Positions 18,659-26,788 of a stretch of DNA of 64,000 nucleotides are shown here, one piece after another. Numbering within the stretch: the first letter of the stretch is position 1; every line of letters starts with the position of its first letter. The DNA is from Aliidiomarina indica. GTDB lineage: Bacteria > Pseudomonadota > Gammaproteobacteria > Enterobacterales > Alteromonadaceae. The stretch lies in contig NZ_JACAVQ010000007.1 in the NCBI RefSeq assembly GCF_015354615.1, positions 1 to 64,000 of the forward strand, written 5' to 3'. The position numbers and the translations under genes are program-made. The notes beneath the pieces are model-generated. The model was not told the origin of the DNA, ran no database searches, and worked only from the letters and a program-made list of their open reading frames with translations.

Positions 18659-19960
18659 ATGAGCAAAACGACCGCCCCAAAAGTACTTGATGATGCTCGC
18701 GGCCGCCTCGAGTTTATTTATGAGCGACTGGATGTTTCCGAGGATGCACGTCAGCGTTTAGCCCAGCCTCAGCGGGTGATTGAAACGGCGATTCCAGTGC
18801 GCATGGACAATGGCGCATTGCGCGTATTCCAAGGGTGGCGAGTGCAATACGACACGACCCGGGGGCCAGGAAAAGGGGGTATTCGATTTCATCCTGATGT
18901 GAATGTTGGAGAAGTGACGGCACTTAGTTTTTGGATGGCAATTAAGTGCGCTGTGGTAAATCTTCCCTATGGCGGCGCCAAGGGTGGGGTAAAAGTAGAT
19001 CCGAAAAAACTATCAAGAATGGAGCTGGAACGTCTATCGCGGGGCTATATGCGGGCGATGTACGATATTTTAGGTCCGGATATGGATATTCCGGCCCCAG
19101 ATGTGAATACCAACCCAACGATTATGGGGTGGATGGCAGACGAGTATTCAAATATTGCTCGTGGCCAATTACCCGGCGTAATTACCGGGAAACCACTGGG
19201 TCTTGGTGGTTCAGAGGGACGCATAGCGGCAACCGGCGATGGTGCCCTGCAAGTTCTAAAAATCTGGAGTGAACGAAATAATCGAGATCCATCGTCGATG
19301 ACGGTGGCTATTCAGGGCTTTGGCAATGCCGGCTACTATTTTGCCTGCGCGGCACAAAAGCTTGGCTTTAAAGTTGTTGCTGTGTCGGACTCAAAAGGTG
19401 CGGTTTACTCCGATGAGGGCCTTGATGTGCATGCGATTTGGGAACATAAAAATCGCACCAAAGAATTAAAAGGAATCGTCTATTCGGAGAAATCGGTGGA
19501 TGACGAGAAAGATGTCGATCATATCGATAACGATGAACTACTCACATTAGACGTGGATGTTCTTGCGCTTGCTGCATTAGAAAATCAAATCACCAAAGAC
19601 AACGCAAAGGATATTCAAGCGGGTCTTGTTTTAGAAATTGCTAATGGCCCGGTAACGAGTAAAGCCGATGAAATACTCGCCGACCGTGGTATCCCAGTGT
19701 TACCGGATGTGCTGGTCAATACCGGTGGCGTGATTGTGAGTTACTTCGAGTGGATTCAGAATCGAACGGGTGATTACTGGACGGCAGAAGTAGTGGGCGA
19801 GCGCATGCGAGCGCGAATCGCCGAAGAAGCCGCCACCTGTTTTGATCTTGCTGAAAACGAAAATATTTCCTTTCGTAATGCGGCCTATATGCAAGGAATT
19901 CGGCGAATTACACAAGCCATGGACGACCGCGGAAATCAAGGCTATTTTAATGGCGATTAG
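18659..19960 (+). CDS. Glutamate dehydrogenase (Glu/Leu/Phe/Val dehydrogenase family)
   Basis: The enzyme interconverts glutamate and 2-oxoglutarate plus ammonia. The 433 residues show the substrate domain with GPGKGG (Lys72), Lys96, catalytic Lys108 in GGAKGG and Asp148 in PAPDVNT, then a Rossmann domain with IQGFGNAG. The sequence resembles the short NAD-preferring catabolic type found in Firmicutes and archaea more than the E. coli NADPH enzyme GdhA; cofactor preference is inference. GGAG lies 7 bases before the ATG. It sits between two terminators. With PutA in this window it could complete a route from proline to 2-oxoglutarate. Confidence 0.93.
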   Translation: MSKTTAPKVLDDARGRLEFIYERLDVSEDARQRLAQPQRVIETAIPVRMDNGALRVFQGWRVQYDTTRGPGKGGIRFHPDVNVGEVTALSFWMAIKCAVVNLPYGGAKGGVKVDPKKLSRMELERLSRGYMRAMYDILGPDMDIPAPDVNTNPTIMGWMADEYSNIARGQLPGVITGKPLGLGGSEGRIAATGDGALQVLKIWSERNNRDPSSMTVAIQGFGNAGYYFACAAQKLGFKVVAVSDSKGAVYSDEGLDVHAIWEHKNRTKELKGIVYSEKSVDDEKDVDHIDNDELLTLDVDVLALAALENQITKDNAKDIQAGLVLEIANGPVTSKADEILADRGIPVLPDVLVNTGGVIVSYFEWIQNRTGDYWTAEVVGERMRARIAEEAATCFDLAENENISFRNAAYMQGIRRITQAMDDRGNQGYFNGD

Positions 19961-20017
19961 CTAGCCAAAAAGCCGCGCCAATCACATCGATAAGTATCCT
20001 TTATTTGCTCCAGAACT

Positions 20018-20050
20018 GAAGAAAACCTCCCTAGTTCGGAGGTTTTCTTC
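20018..20050. terminator. Bidirectional terminator between glutamate dehydrogenase and photolyase genes
   Basis: A perfect 13-bp stem (20018-20030 with 20038-20050, 7-base loop) carries pyrimidine-rich T-containing arms on both strands. It lies between two convergent genes and probably serves both. Confidence 0.8.
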
Positions 20051-20111
20051 AGGGTAGACGTGCTCGTTTGCAGCCCCATGAATGTTCTTCACAGTGTCCG
20101 TTGCCACTTCA

Positions 20112-21716
20112 TTAAAGTGAGTCAAGATCAAGTAGCCAAGTGTTCGCCTGTTCTAATATGGCAGCACGATCTGCCTCTTTCCGTTTTTGCCATTGATTCA
20201 CAATCAATCCCATGCGCGGATTATTCCGAAAACTTTCTACATTTTGATCAATAAAATGCCAATACAGGGTGTTAAACGGGCAACTCTTACTGCCGGTTTT
20301 TGCGTTCACATCGTAATGACATTGAGCACAGTGATCGCCCATTTTATTAATATAATTTCCAGATGACGCATAGGGTTTCGATGCCAATAGACCGCCATCG
20401 GCAAATAAGCTCATGCCATGGGTATTAGGTAACTCGACCCATTCAATGGCATCGATGTAAATACCTAGATACCACGCGTTCACTTGATCCGGGCTGATGC
20501 CTGTGAGTAATGCAAAATTGCCCGTCACCATTAAGCGTTGAATATGATGTGCGTATGCATAATCAAGTGATTGTGTGATAGCCCGCTGCATGCAACGCAT
20601 TTTGGTATCGCCAGTCCAAAAGTATGCTGGCAGCTGGCGCTCATGATTAAAGTAGTTGAGCTCTTTATACTCGGGCATGAAATGCCAATAAATTAAACGA
20701 ACATACTCCCGCCAACCGAGAATCTGGCGAATAAAGCCTTCTACTTGCGCGATGTTGATCGAGTCAGGATCTTTTTCATAGGCGGCTAAGACACGCTCAA
20801 TTACTTCTTTAGGGCTGAGCATCTTTGTGTTCAAGCTAAAGGAAATGCGGGCGTGAAATAGCGACCAGCCCCGTTCGCTCAGTGCATCTTGATAGCGACC
20901 AAACTTAGGCAGGCAATGGCGGATGAAATGGCTCATTAACTCGCGTGCCTGTCGGCGACTTATCGGCCAGACCAACTCTTTAGGATCAGCATGGCCTATG
21001 GTTTTTACCTTCATTTTGGTTAGGGTCGCATCAATATGGCTTACATCATTTTTGAATGTTAATGGCTCGGGAATCGGCTCTTTATCAGGCAGTTTATTGC
21101 GGTTTTCGTGATCGAAATTCCATTGCCCCCCTATAGGCTTGTCGCCGTCCATGAGATAGCCAGTCTGCTGTCTCATTTGGCGATAAAAAACCTCCATGCG
21201 CAGAACCTTCTGAGGTTCTGTCGACTCGTTTTCCAGCTTTGGAAAATATTGGCTTAAGGCATCACGTTCAGTAAGGAAATGCTCGCTAGAGACGCAGGTG
21301 CGACTTATTCCTGAGGGTAACGGCATGGTTCGGAGCTGGTGGTCTAAACGATACTCATCAGGCTGCTGATAACTTAGCTGTTGAGCTCCCGTCAGATCGA
21401 GCAACCACGTGAGGTTGTCTGCGAGAGATTGCTTGTTTTCATCACTATCTAAACGCATATAAAACACGTCGTGAAGGGTACCTAACGCATCGGCAAAGGC
21501 GCGCATAGATGCAAAGAAGGCGAGAATCTTTTGTCGATGATGGGTGACATAATCAGTTTCTTGTCGCATCTCCATCATGACATAAAGTACTTCGCCCTCG
21601 TCATTATCGGCAAACCACGAGTGAGTAGCATTGAGTTGATCGCCCAGAATAAGTCGAATCTCCCGATAGGCACTGAGTGCTTTAGGGAGTTGTCGTGAAT
21701 GATACCAAAGCGCCAT
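20112..21716 (-). CDS. Iron-sulfur bacterial cryptochrome/photolyase (PhrB type, (6-4) photolyase family)
   Basis: The FeS-BCP family repairs UV (6-4) photoproducts with FAD, a lumazine-type antenna and a 4Fe-4S cluster. The 534 residues start with the domain typical of photolyase-related proteins (REIRLILGDQLN). Cluster ligands appear as Cys375, Cys463, Cys466 and Cys479. Their spacing of 88, 3 and 13 is, from memory, identical to that in Agrobacterium PhrB (Cys350, 438, 441, 454). I start at ATG 21716, with AGGA upstream; the longer frame to 21761 overlaps the DUF2256 gene. That small gene lies 17 bases upstream, in the same operon. Confidence 0.93.
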   Translation of the reverse strand: MALWYHSRQLPKALSAYREIRLILGDQLNATHSWFADNDEGEVLYVMMEMRQETDYVTHHRQKILAFFASMRAFADALGTLHDVFYMRLDSDENKQSLADNLTWLLDLTGAQQLSYQQPDEYRLDHQLRTMPLPSGISRTCVSSEHFLTERDALSQYFPKLENESTEPQKVLRMEVFYRQMRQQTGYLMDGDKPIGGQWNFDHENRNKLPDKEPIPEPLTFKNDVSHIDATLTKMKVKTIGHADPKELVWPISRRQARELMSHFIRHCLPKFGRYQDALSERGWSLFHARISFSLNTKMLSPKEVIERVLAAYEKDPDSINIAQVEGFIRQILGWREYVRLIYWHFMPEYKELNYFNHERQLPAYFWTGDTKMRCMQRAITQSLDYAYAHHIQRLMVTGNFALLTGISPDQVNAWYLGIYIDAIEWVELPNTHGMSLFADGGLLASKPYASSGNYINKMGDHCAQCHYDVNAKTGSKSCPFNTLYWHFIDQNVESFRNNPRMGLIVNQWQKRKEADRAAILEQANTWLLDLDSL

Positions 21717-21733
21717 GGTGTGAGTCCTAGATA

Positions 21734-21862
21734 CTACTTCAGGTTTCGCGCTCGTCGGCAACGCTCAGAACAATACTTAATGTCACCCCAATGGTTTTCC
21801 CACTTTTTTCGCCAACTAAAAGGTCGATGACAGATTGGACATACCTTTGTGGGCAAATACAT
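21734..21862 (-). CDS. DUF2256 family small zinc-ribbon-like protein (42 aa)
   Basis: The 42-residue frame starts [17 protein letters not shown] and ends with ...[14 protein letters not shown]. It has the DUF2256 pattern: CPIC followed by CSERC, four cysteines suited to bind one zinc ion, and the family's PFSWRKKWE segment. Members are often found beside photolyase-related genes, which matches here: the stop lies 17 bases before the photolyase start. The ribosome binding site is weak. Function is unknown; a role in the maturation or DNA contact of the photolyase is only a guess. Easily missed because of its size. Confidence 0.88.
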   Translation of the reverse strand: MYLPTKVCPICHRPFSWRKKWENHWGDIKYCSERCRRARNLK

Positions 21863-21990
21863 CTTGTTGTGGGGCACTGTGATTGCTCCAAGCTATCGGT
21901 AAACGGTCACAGAAGATTGGCGTTCAGATGCCAATCGCATTTCAAGATAGTGTAGACTACGTAGAAAATAGGCATTGGGTTCTTTTATTT

Positions 21991-22686
21991 ATGCGATTAG
22001 ATAGATTTTTATCAGAAACTACGGGAATGAGTCGTAAAGAAGCGACGCGCACACTTCATCGTAGCGAAATTACAATAAACGGTGACGTGGTAAAGAAAGG
22101 GGCAGTGCATGTTCCTGAAGATGCCGTGGTTGAGTGGAATGGTACAACGCTCACCCTCTTAGGGCCCACTTACATTATGTTCCACAAGCCGGTAGGGTGC
22201 ATTTGTGCCAATGACGATCTGTCCCATGTGACGGTCTTCTCCTATCTTGATCTACCGAATCCGGAAAAGTTTCATACAGTCGGCCGTTTGGATCTGGATA
22301 CATCGGGCTTACTGTTTGTGACTAACGATGGCCAGTGGTCACATCGTATTACCTCACCGAAACATGCATGTGAGAAAGTTTATCGCGCTCAGGTGAGTGA
22401 GCCACTGCTGCCGGAGCACGTTGAGGCCTTTAAGCAAGGCTTAAAGTTACATGGGGAAGTTGCCCTGACACAGCCAGCGCACTTGGAGATTATTTCAGCC
22501 CATGAAGCCTTAGTTACGCTTACCGAAGGCCGTTATCATCAAGTACGGCGGATGTTTGCTGCAGTTGGCAATAAGGTAGAAACGCTCCATCGGGAATCCA
22601 TTGGCGGCGTTCAATTAGATACCGACCTCGAACCGGGCGAGTTTCGCGATTTAACCGCCGCTGAGGTTGCCCAGTTAGCGGGTTAA
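21991..22686 (+). CDS. rsuA: 16S rRNA pseudouridine(516) synthase
   Basis: RsuA converts U516 of 16S rRNA to pseudouridine. The 231 residues equal the E. coli length. An N-terminal S4 domain (MRLDRFLSETTGMSRKEA) is followed by the synthase domain with the catalytic Asp101 in GRLDLDTSGLL, HRITSPKHACEK, and EGRYHQVRRMFAAVGN, which is specific for the RsuA/RluB group. The longer frame from 21883 adds 36 residues not in the family, so I start at ATG 21991. It is divergent from the DUF2256-photolyase operon and ends 7 bases before the convergent dGTPase-like gene. Confidence 0.94.
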   Translation: MRLDRFLSETTGMSRKEATRTLHRSEITINGDVVKKGAVHVPEDAVVEWNGTTLTLLGPTYIMFHKPVGCICANDDLSHVTVFSYLDLPNPEKFHTVGRLDLDTSGLLFVTNDGQWSHRITSPKHACEKVYRAQVSEPLLPEHVEAFKQGLKLHGEVALTQPAHLEIISAHEALVTLTEGRYHQVRRMFAAVGNKVETLHRESIGGVQLDTDLEPGEFRDLTAAEVAQLAG

Positions 22687-22693
22687 TCTCTAA

Positions 22694-23977
22694 TTAAACA
22701 AACAATCGCCGATACATGCGCTCCGCATAATCATCGGTCATCCCTGAAATATAATCACACAGAATTCGGTCAGCGCCTTGCTGACCGTGCTCTGAGAACG
22801 CCCGTTCCCATCGAGTACGTGTGTTTCGCGGGAGTAAACGGGTGGGCTCTGCGTGAAACGCGTCAAACAGATGCAGCAGCATATTCTGACTGCGGTAGCG
22901 CAGTTGCTGAATCGCCGGTTGATTAATGACGTGCTCAAAAACGACCGATTTCAATGCGTTTAAAAGTTCGCGCTGGGCCGTTGGCAGCCATGCGTTAAAA
23001 CGAATTAAAGGCGACTCTGCGCTCGGTAGCACCTCATGAACATAGATTGCCGTGACAAATATATTCACCATGGCGCCAATAGCGTTTTTGCGTTGATGGT
23101 GAGCACTCGAGAAAAGCTGCTTACTCAAGTCGGTCATTAAGTCGCGTAACGGCGTATCGAGCGAGGAAATGACGGGGTCCATATGTGCATGCCACTGGGC
23201 TTCGCTAAGCGTGCCGGTGACCACGCCATCCTCAAGATCATGCACACCGTAGGCGATGTCATCAGCCAGTTCCATCATAGACGCGTCAAAAGATTTATAA
23301 ACGGCGCGTTGCCATGGGGAGCGCTCCAGTTTATCAACCTGTTGAAAGAGTTCGCGGTCGCTACTGCTTAATGGCGCAAGAACCCAATCGAGAAGCGCTG
23401 CTTCTGATTTAAATACCGCTTTTGCTGGCTTCCATTCGGCCAACGACCGAGGATAAGCTTCGGTGGGTTGGCTGAATTCAGGCATCACGACCGGGTATTT
23501 TAGTAGTCCAAGTAGGGTGCGCCGGCACAAATCCATGCCATGATGCTCGTGATAGGATTCTAACCGACCCAGGATACGAAAGGTTTGCCCATTCCCCTCG
23601 AAGCCACCAGAACCTAGCATTTTGTAATTTAATGCCGTTTCACCACCGTGCCCAAACGGCGGGTGCCCGATGTCATGGGCAAGGCACAGGGCTTCCATTA
23701 AATTCTCATCTGGCAAAAGTTCGCGAATTGTAGCGTCGGCACTTTGCTTTAAATGATTAATCAATGAGCTGCCAATTTGCGCCGCTTCGAGACTATGAGT
23801 GAGACGGGTACGGTAAAAATCATTCTCACCCACGTTCATAATTTGGGTTTTCGACTGGAGGCGTCGAAAGGCGGCTGAATGAAGAATGCGGGCACGATCC
23901 CGTTGCCATGGGTTTCTTAAGTCTCCTGGACGGGTTGGTTCTGCCCCAGAACGGCGCGCTTGCCATTGTGCATCCAT
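22694..23977 (-). CDS. dGTPase-like HD-domain triphosphohydrolase
   Basis: Dgt-like enzymes release triphosphate from deoxynucleoside triphosphates. The 427 residues hold the HD metal ligands His61 (RLTHSLE) and His101-Asp102, then GHPPFGHGG (104-112), and the nearby RRLQSKTQ typical of the family. I start at ATG 23977, with AAAGGT seven bases upstream; ATG 23995 is also possible. It belongs to the dGTPase-like proteins rather than to YfbR. Some relatives protect against phage by depleting nucleotides, but no defence genes surround it. It follows a GNAT gene in the same direction. Confidence 0.88.
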   Translation of the reverse strand: MDAQWQARRSGAEPTRPGDLRNPWQRDRARILHSAAFRRLQSKTQIMNVGENDFYRTRLTHSLEAAQIGSSLINHLKQSADATIRELLPDENLMEALCLAHDIGHPPFGHGGETALNYKMLGSGGFEGNGQTFRILGRLESYHEHHGMDLCRRTLLGLLKYPVVMPEFSQPTEAYPRSLAEWKPAKAVFKSEAALLDWVLAPLSSSDRELFQQVDKLERSPWQRAVYKSFDASMMELADDIAYGVHDLEDGVVTGTLSEAQWHAHMDPVISSLDTPLRDLMTDLSKQLFSSAHHQRKNAIGAMVNIFVTAIYVHEVLPSAESPLIRFNAWLPTAQRELLNALKSVVFEHVINQPAIQQLRYRSQNMLLHLFDAFHAEPTRLLPRNTRTRWERAFSEHGQQGADRILCDYISGMTDDYAERMYRRLFV

Positions 23978-24046
23978 CCGCTTACCTTTTTTCATTGAGT
24001 GGCCTAGTGATGTTACGTGAATTTTCTGTCGCAATGCAACGAGGAA

Positions 24047-24523
24047 CTAGCGATAGGCGGATAAATCAGCCAATAGCATATGTAATCGATGTTCCCCTTT
24101 CCCTAAGTGGTCTTTATATTCTGCGAGTGTTTGAAATCCTGCCTGGGAATACAAGGCCCAGGCCTGAGTATTATTAGGCGCTACCGTGAGTTCGATAGCA
24201 TCTATGTTAAGTTTGGCTAAGTGCCTTAGCGACTCGTGCAATAGGCGTTTGCCGACACCTCGGCCGCGAGCATGGGGGCTGCTGAGCAGAGACATGCACC
24301 AGATGTGATTTTTACCTGCGCCGGGGGCGTATAAAATGTAACCCAGTACAGATTGGCTTGTGGAATGGTCCGTGTCATCTTCAGCGACAAAGAAGCCATG
24401 AGGCCACTGATGTAAGGCTTGCCAGAAAAATAGTTCAGGGTACCCCTCTCGGCCATATTCGGCATGCTCCATAACCGCTATTTCACCGATATCAGAAGCG
24501 TTAGCAAGGCGAACCTGTATCAT
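24047..24523 (-). CDS. GNAT family N-acetyltransferase
   Basis: The 158 residues have the GNAT fold: an N-terminal QVRLANASDIGEI strand-helix, and the acetyl-CoA loop ARGRGVGKRLL (pattern RGxGxG/A) in the middle, followed by ELTVAPNNTQAWALYSQAGF, a common RimI-like ending. The substrate cannot be deduced. AGGAG stands six bases before the ATG. The gene precedes the dGTPase-like gene by about 70 bases, same strand. It is divergent from the LysR gene across about 195 bases. Confidence 0.88.
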   Translation of the reverse strand: MIQVRLANASDIGEIAVMEHAEYGREGYPELFFWQALHQWPHGFFVAEDDTDHSTSQSVLGYILYAPGAGKNHIWCMSLLSSPHARGRGVGKRLLHESLRHLAKLNIDAIELTVAPNNTQAWALYSQAGFQTLAEYKDHLGKGEHRLHMLLADLSAYR

Positions 24524-24718
24524 TCAATTCTCCTTTTCAGTGACAACAAAACACCTTTATAACCTGAGATTACCATAACTATGGGTTTGCCTCGTAGTAT
24601 TCATATAGGGTAGGTATCTGGTTGTAATCAATAAGTATTCAAAAAAAGGATGGTTATCTAGCAATTTATGCGAGAATCGAATACAAAGAGGTGAGTACGC
24701 CAATTGCGGGAGACTCTG

Positions 24719-25651
24719 ATGATTTCACCCAACTTACGTAAGTTAGACTTAAACCTGTTGATTGTGCTCGATGTGCTGTTACAGGAACGCCATGTTTCGC
24801 GCACGGCTGAGAAACTAAATATGAGCCAGCCGGCGGTGAGCCGAGCGTTAACGAAATTACGTGAAGGGTTCGCCGATCCTTTATTAGTGCGTAGTGGTTT
24901 TGGAATGGTGTTAACCTCCAGAGCAGAGAAACTTGCCGCGGAGTTGAAGCCAGTTCTCCGCGATTTAAATCAGTTGGTGGAGCCCCCTGAGTTTGATCCA
25001 AAAACAGATGCGAGCCTGATCCGAATTACCGGCTTAGATCTCGAAGTGGGTTTGTATTTTCCTGCATTGATTCGTTACGTGCGTCAGCACGCTCCCCGCA
25101 TGCGCTTTGAAGTTGTGCGTCAGCAGTCGGATAGTTTTCCCATGCTTGAGCGCGATGAAGTGCACTTTAGTTTAAGTGGCTTGCATCCGATAAATGCCGA
25201 GCATTCATTGCATCGGCGCCTTTTAGCGGAAGTCCCGGTGGTTTGCTTAATGTGGAACGAGCATCCGCTCGCCCATAAAGCTTTTACCGTGAAGGAATAT
25301 GCGGCAGCTCCTCATGGTTTAGTCTCGATTACTGGGCATGGTCCCGGCTCAATGGATGACGTGTTAGCCAAAGTGGGTTTAAGCCGTAGTGTGGCAGTAC
25401 GGCTTGCAGGCTTTACTTCGGTTGCCGACTTTCTTGAAGGCACCGATCTTATTTTTACATTACCTAAACCCCTTGCCGAACGTATTGCAGTGGGGCGTGA
25501 TCTCGTGATTCGTGAATTACCTGAATTAATTCAACAACGTCCAGTAAAATTCTATTTGTATTGGCATGAGCGCTATCACCAAGACCCTCGCATAAAATGG
25601 TTGCGTGAACGTTTGGTTACCTTGATTGCAGAGCAAAACGACACTCGCTGA
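24719..25651 (+). CDS. LysR-family transcriptional regulator
   Basis: The 310 residues show the LysR winged helix near residues 10-70 (RHVSRTAEKLNMSQPAVSRALTKLRE, the second half being the recognition helix) and a periplasmic-binding-protein-like effector domain. The effector domain looks like the PnbR/NodD-type group, with DLNLLIVLDVLLQERHVSRTAE at the start. I begin at ATG 24719, with GGGAG six bases upstream. It is divergent from the GNAT gene, its possible target, and followed after 72 bases by the WYL regulator gene. Its ligand is unknown. Confidence 0.9.
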   Translation: MISPNLRKLDLNLLIVLDVLLQERHVSRTAEKLNMSQPAVSRALTKLREGFADPLLVRSGFGMVLTSRAEKLAAELKPVLRDLNQLVEPPEFDPKTDASLIRITGLDLEVGLYFPALIRYVRQHAPRMRFEVVRQQSDSFPMLERDEVHFSLSGLHPINAEHSLHRRLLAEVPVVCLMWNEHPLAHKAFTVKEYAAAPHGLVSITGHGPGSMDDVLAKVGLSRSVAVRLAGFTSVADFLEGTDLIFTLPKPLAERIAVGRDLVIRELPELIQQRPVKFYLYWHERYHQDPRIKWLRERLVTLIAEQNDTR

Positions 25652-25723
25652 GATTGCGAAATGCTTGCCGAGTATCCCCGTATCAAGGTACAGTTTAGTT
25701 GTCTAGTTTTCACGGAGAGAACG

Positions 25724-26746
25724 ATGAGTGCACAAGGAACCCGACAAACAGTTACCCGTCAATGGGAATTACTCAAGCAGCTGCCATCCCGCGGCCCTGG
25801 AATTACCAGTGGTGAACTCACCCAACGTTTAATTGACGAGGGGTTTGCCGTGAGTAAACGCACAGTGGAACGTGATCTTAGCGATTTAAGTTGTCTGTTT
25901 CCCATTCAATGCAACGACAAAAGTAGGCCCTTTGGTTGGTACTGGCTGCGCGATGCCAGTGTAGATTTGCCGGGAGTGTCCTTGGCAGAAGCCATGTCGT
26001 TAACCTTAGTAGAAGAAACCTTAAAACCCTTATTACCGCACTCGGTGCTTCAAGCGATCCAACCGCGCTTTGAGCTTGCTCGGGCGAAGCTGAATAGTTT
26101 GGGGACTAACCAAAAGCTTTTAAATTGGAGTAAGAAAGTAGCCCATGTGCCAGCCATGCTGACTCAGTTGCCTCCGGAAATTAATGAGGAGGTGCTCGAC
26201 CAAGTGCAATTGGCGTTGCTGCACGAGCGCTGCGTTCACATTGCATATCACTCGATGGGCCATCCGGAAGCGAAGACCATGACGCTGCACCCGCTAGGTT
26301 TAGTTCAGCGCGGAACCGTCACCTACCTGATTGCTCGTGTGGAAGGTTATGACGACGTACGTATGTTTGCTCTGCAGCGGATCTCATCGGCACAGGTGCA
26401 AGAGGATGCCCCCTGTCATCCGCCTCAGTCATTTGATTTGCAAGCCTACGTGGAGCAGGGCGCTTTCCAGTTTAGTGCAGGGAAAACATTGGTATTGCGC
26501 GTCAAGATATACTCTGCAGATGTCGTTCGGCTACTTACGGAGAGTCCGTTGAGCAAGGATCAACGCATCACCAACCTAGGTGAGTATTCAACCTTAAGTG
26601 CAACGGTAAATGACTCCTGGCAGCTTCGCTGGTGGCTGCTTTCGTTAGCTGAGTTGGTGGAAGTACTTGAGCCTACTACGCTGCGTAAGGGCATCGCCGA
26701 ACGGCTACAACAAGCGGCTAAGCGGTACAACGCAGCGCGGTCGTAG
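25724..26746 (+). CDS. WYL-domain transcriptional regulator with N-terminal HTH
   Basis: The 340 residues have an N-terminal DeoR-like winged helix (LLKQLPSRGPGITSGELTQRL to VSKRTVERDLSDL) and a WYL domain. The WYL domain starts near residue 165 (LLHERCVHIAYHS), with LHPLGLVQRGTVTYLIAR in the ligand-binding region and a C-terminal WCX-type part. WYL proteins sense nucleic acids or small molecules and regulate many functions, including phage defence; nothing in the neighbourhood shows which. GGAGA lies 5 bases before ATG 25724. It may be co-transcribed with the LysR gene. Confidence 0.88.
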   Translation: MSAQGTRQTVTRQWELLKQLPSRGPGITSGELTQRLIDEGFAVSKRTVERDLSDLSCLFPIQCNDKSRPFGWYWLRDASVDLPGVSLAEAMSLTLVEETLKPLLPHSVLQAIQPRFELARAKLNSLGTNQKLLNWSKKVAHVPAMLTQLPPEINEEVLDQVQLALLHERCVHIAYHSMGHPEAKTMTLHPLGLVQRGTVTYLIARVEGYDDVRMFALQRISSAQVQEDAPCHPPQSFDLQAYVEQGAFQFSAGKTLVLRVKIYSADVVRLLTESPLSKDQRITNLGEYSTLSATVNDSWQLRWWLLSLAELVEVLEPTTLRKGIAERLQQAAKRYNAARS

Positions 26747-26752
26747 TTATGC

Positions 26753-26778
26753 GCTCGCGGGTTTGTTTGCCCGCGAGC
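26753..26778. terminator. GC-rich hairpin between the WYL and TPP-enzyme genes
   Basis: A perfect 9-bp stem (GCTCGCGGG at 26753-26761 with CCCGCGAGC at 26770-26778) sits in the 42-base gap between two convergent genes. No T run follows on either strand, so it may slow or stop transcription only with help, or protect 3' ends. Confidence 0.45.
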
Positions 26779-26788
26779 TGGCGGTCAA

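Noticed and set aside
24666..25001. 111-codon minus-strand frame across the LysR start
   Set aside because: Overlaps the LysR helix-turn-helix coding region; no ribosome binding site and atypical composition.
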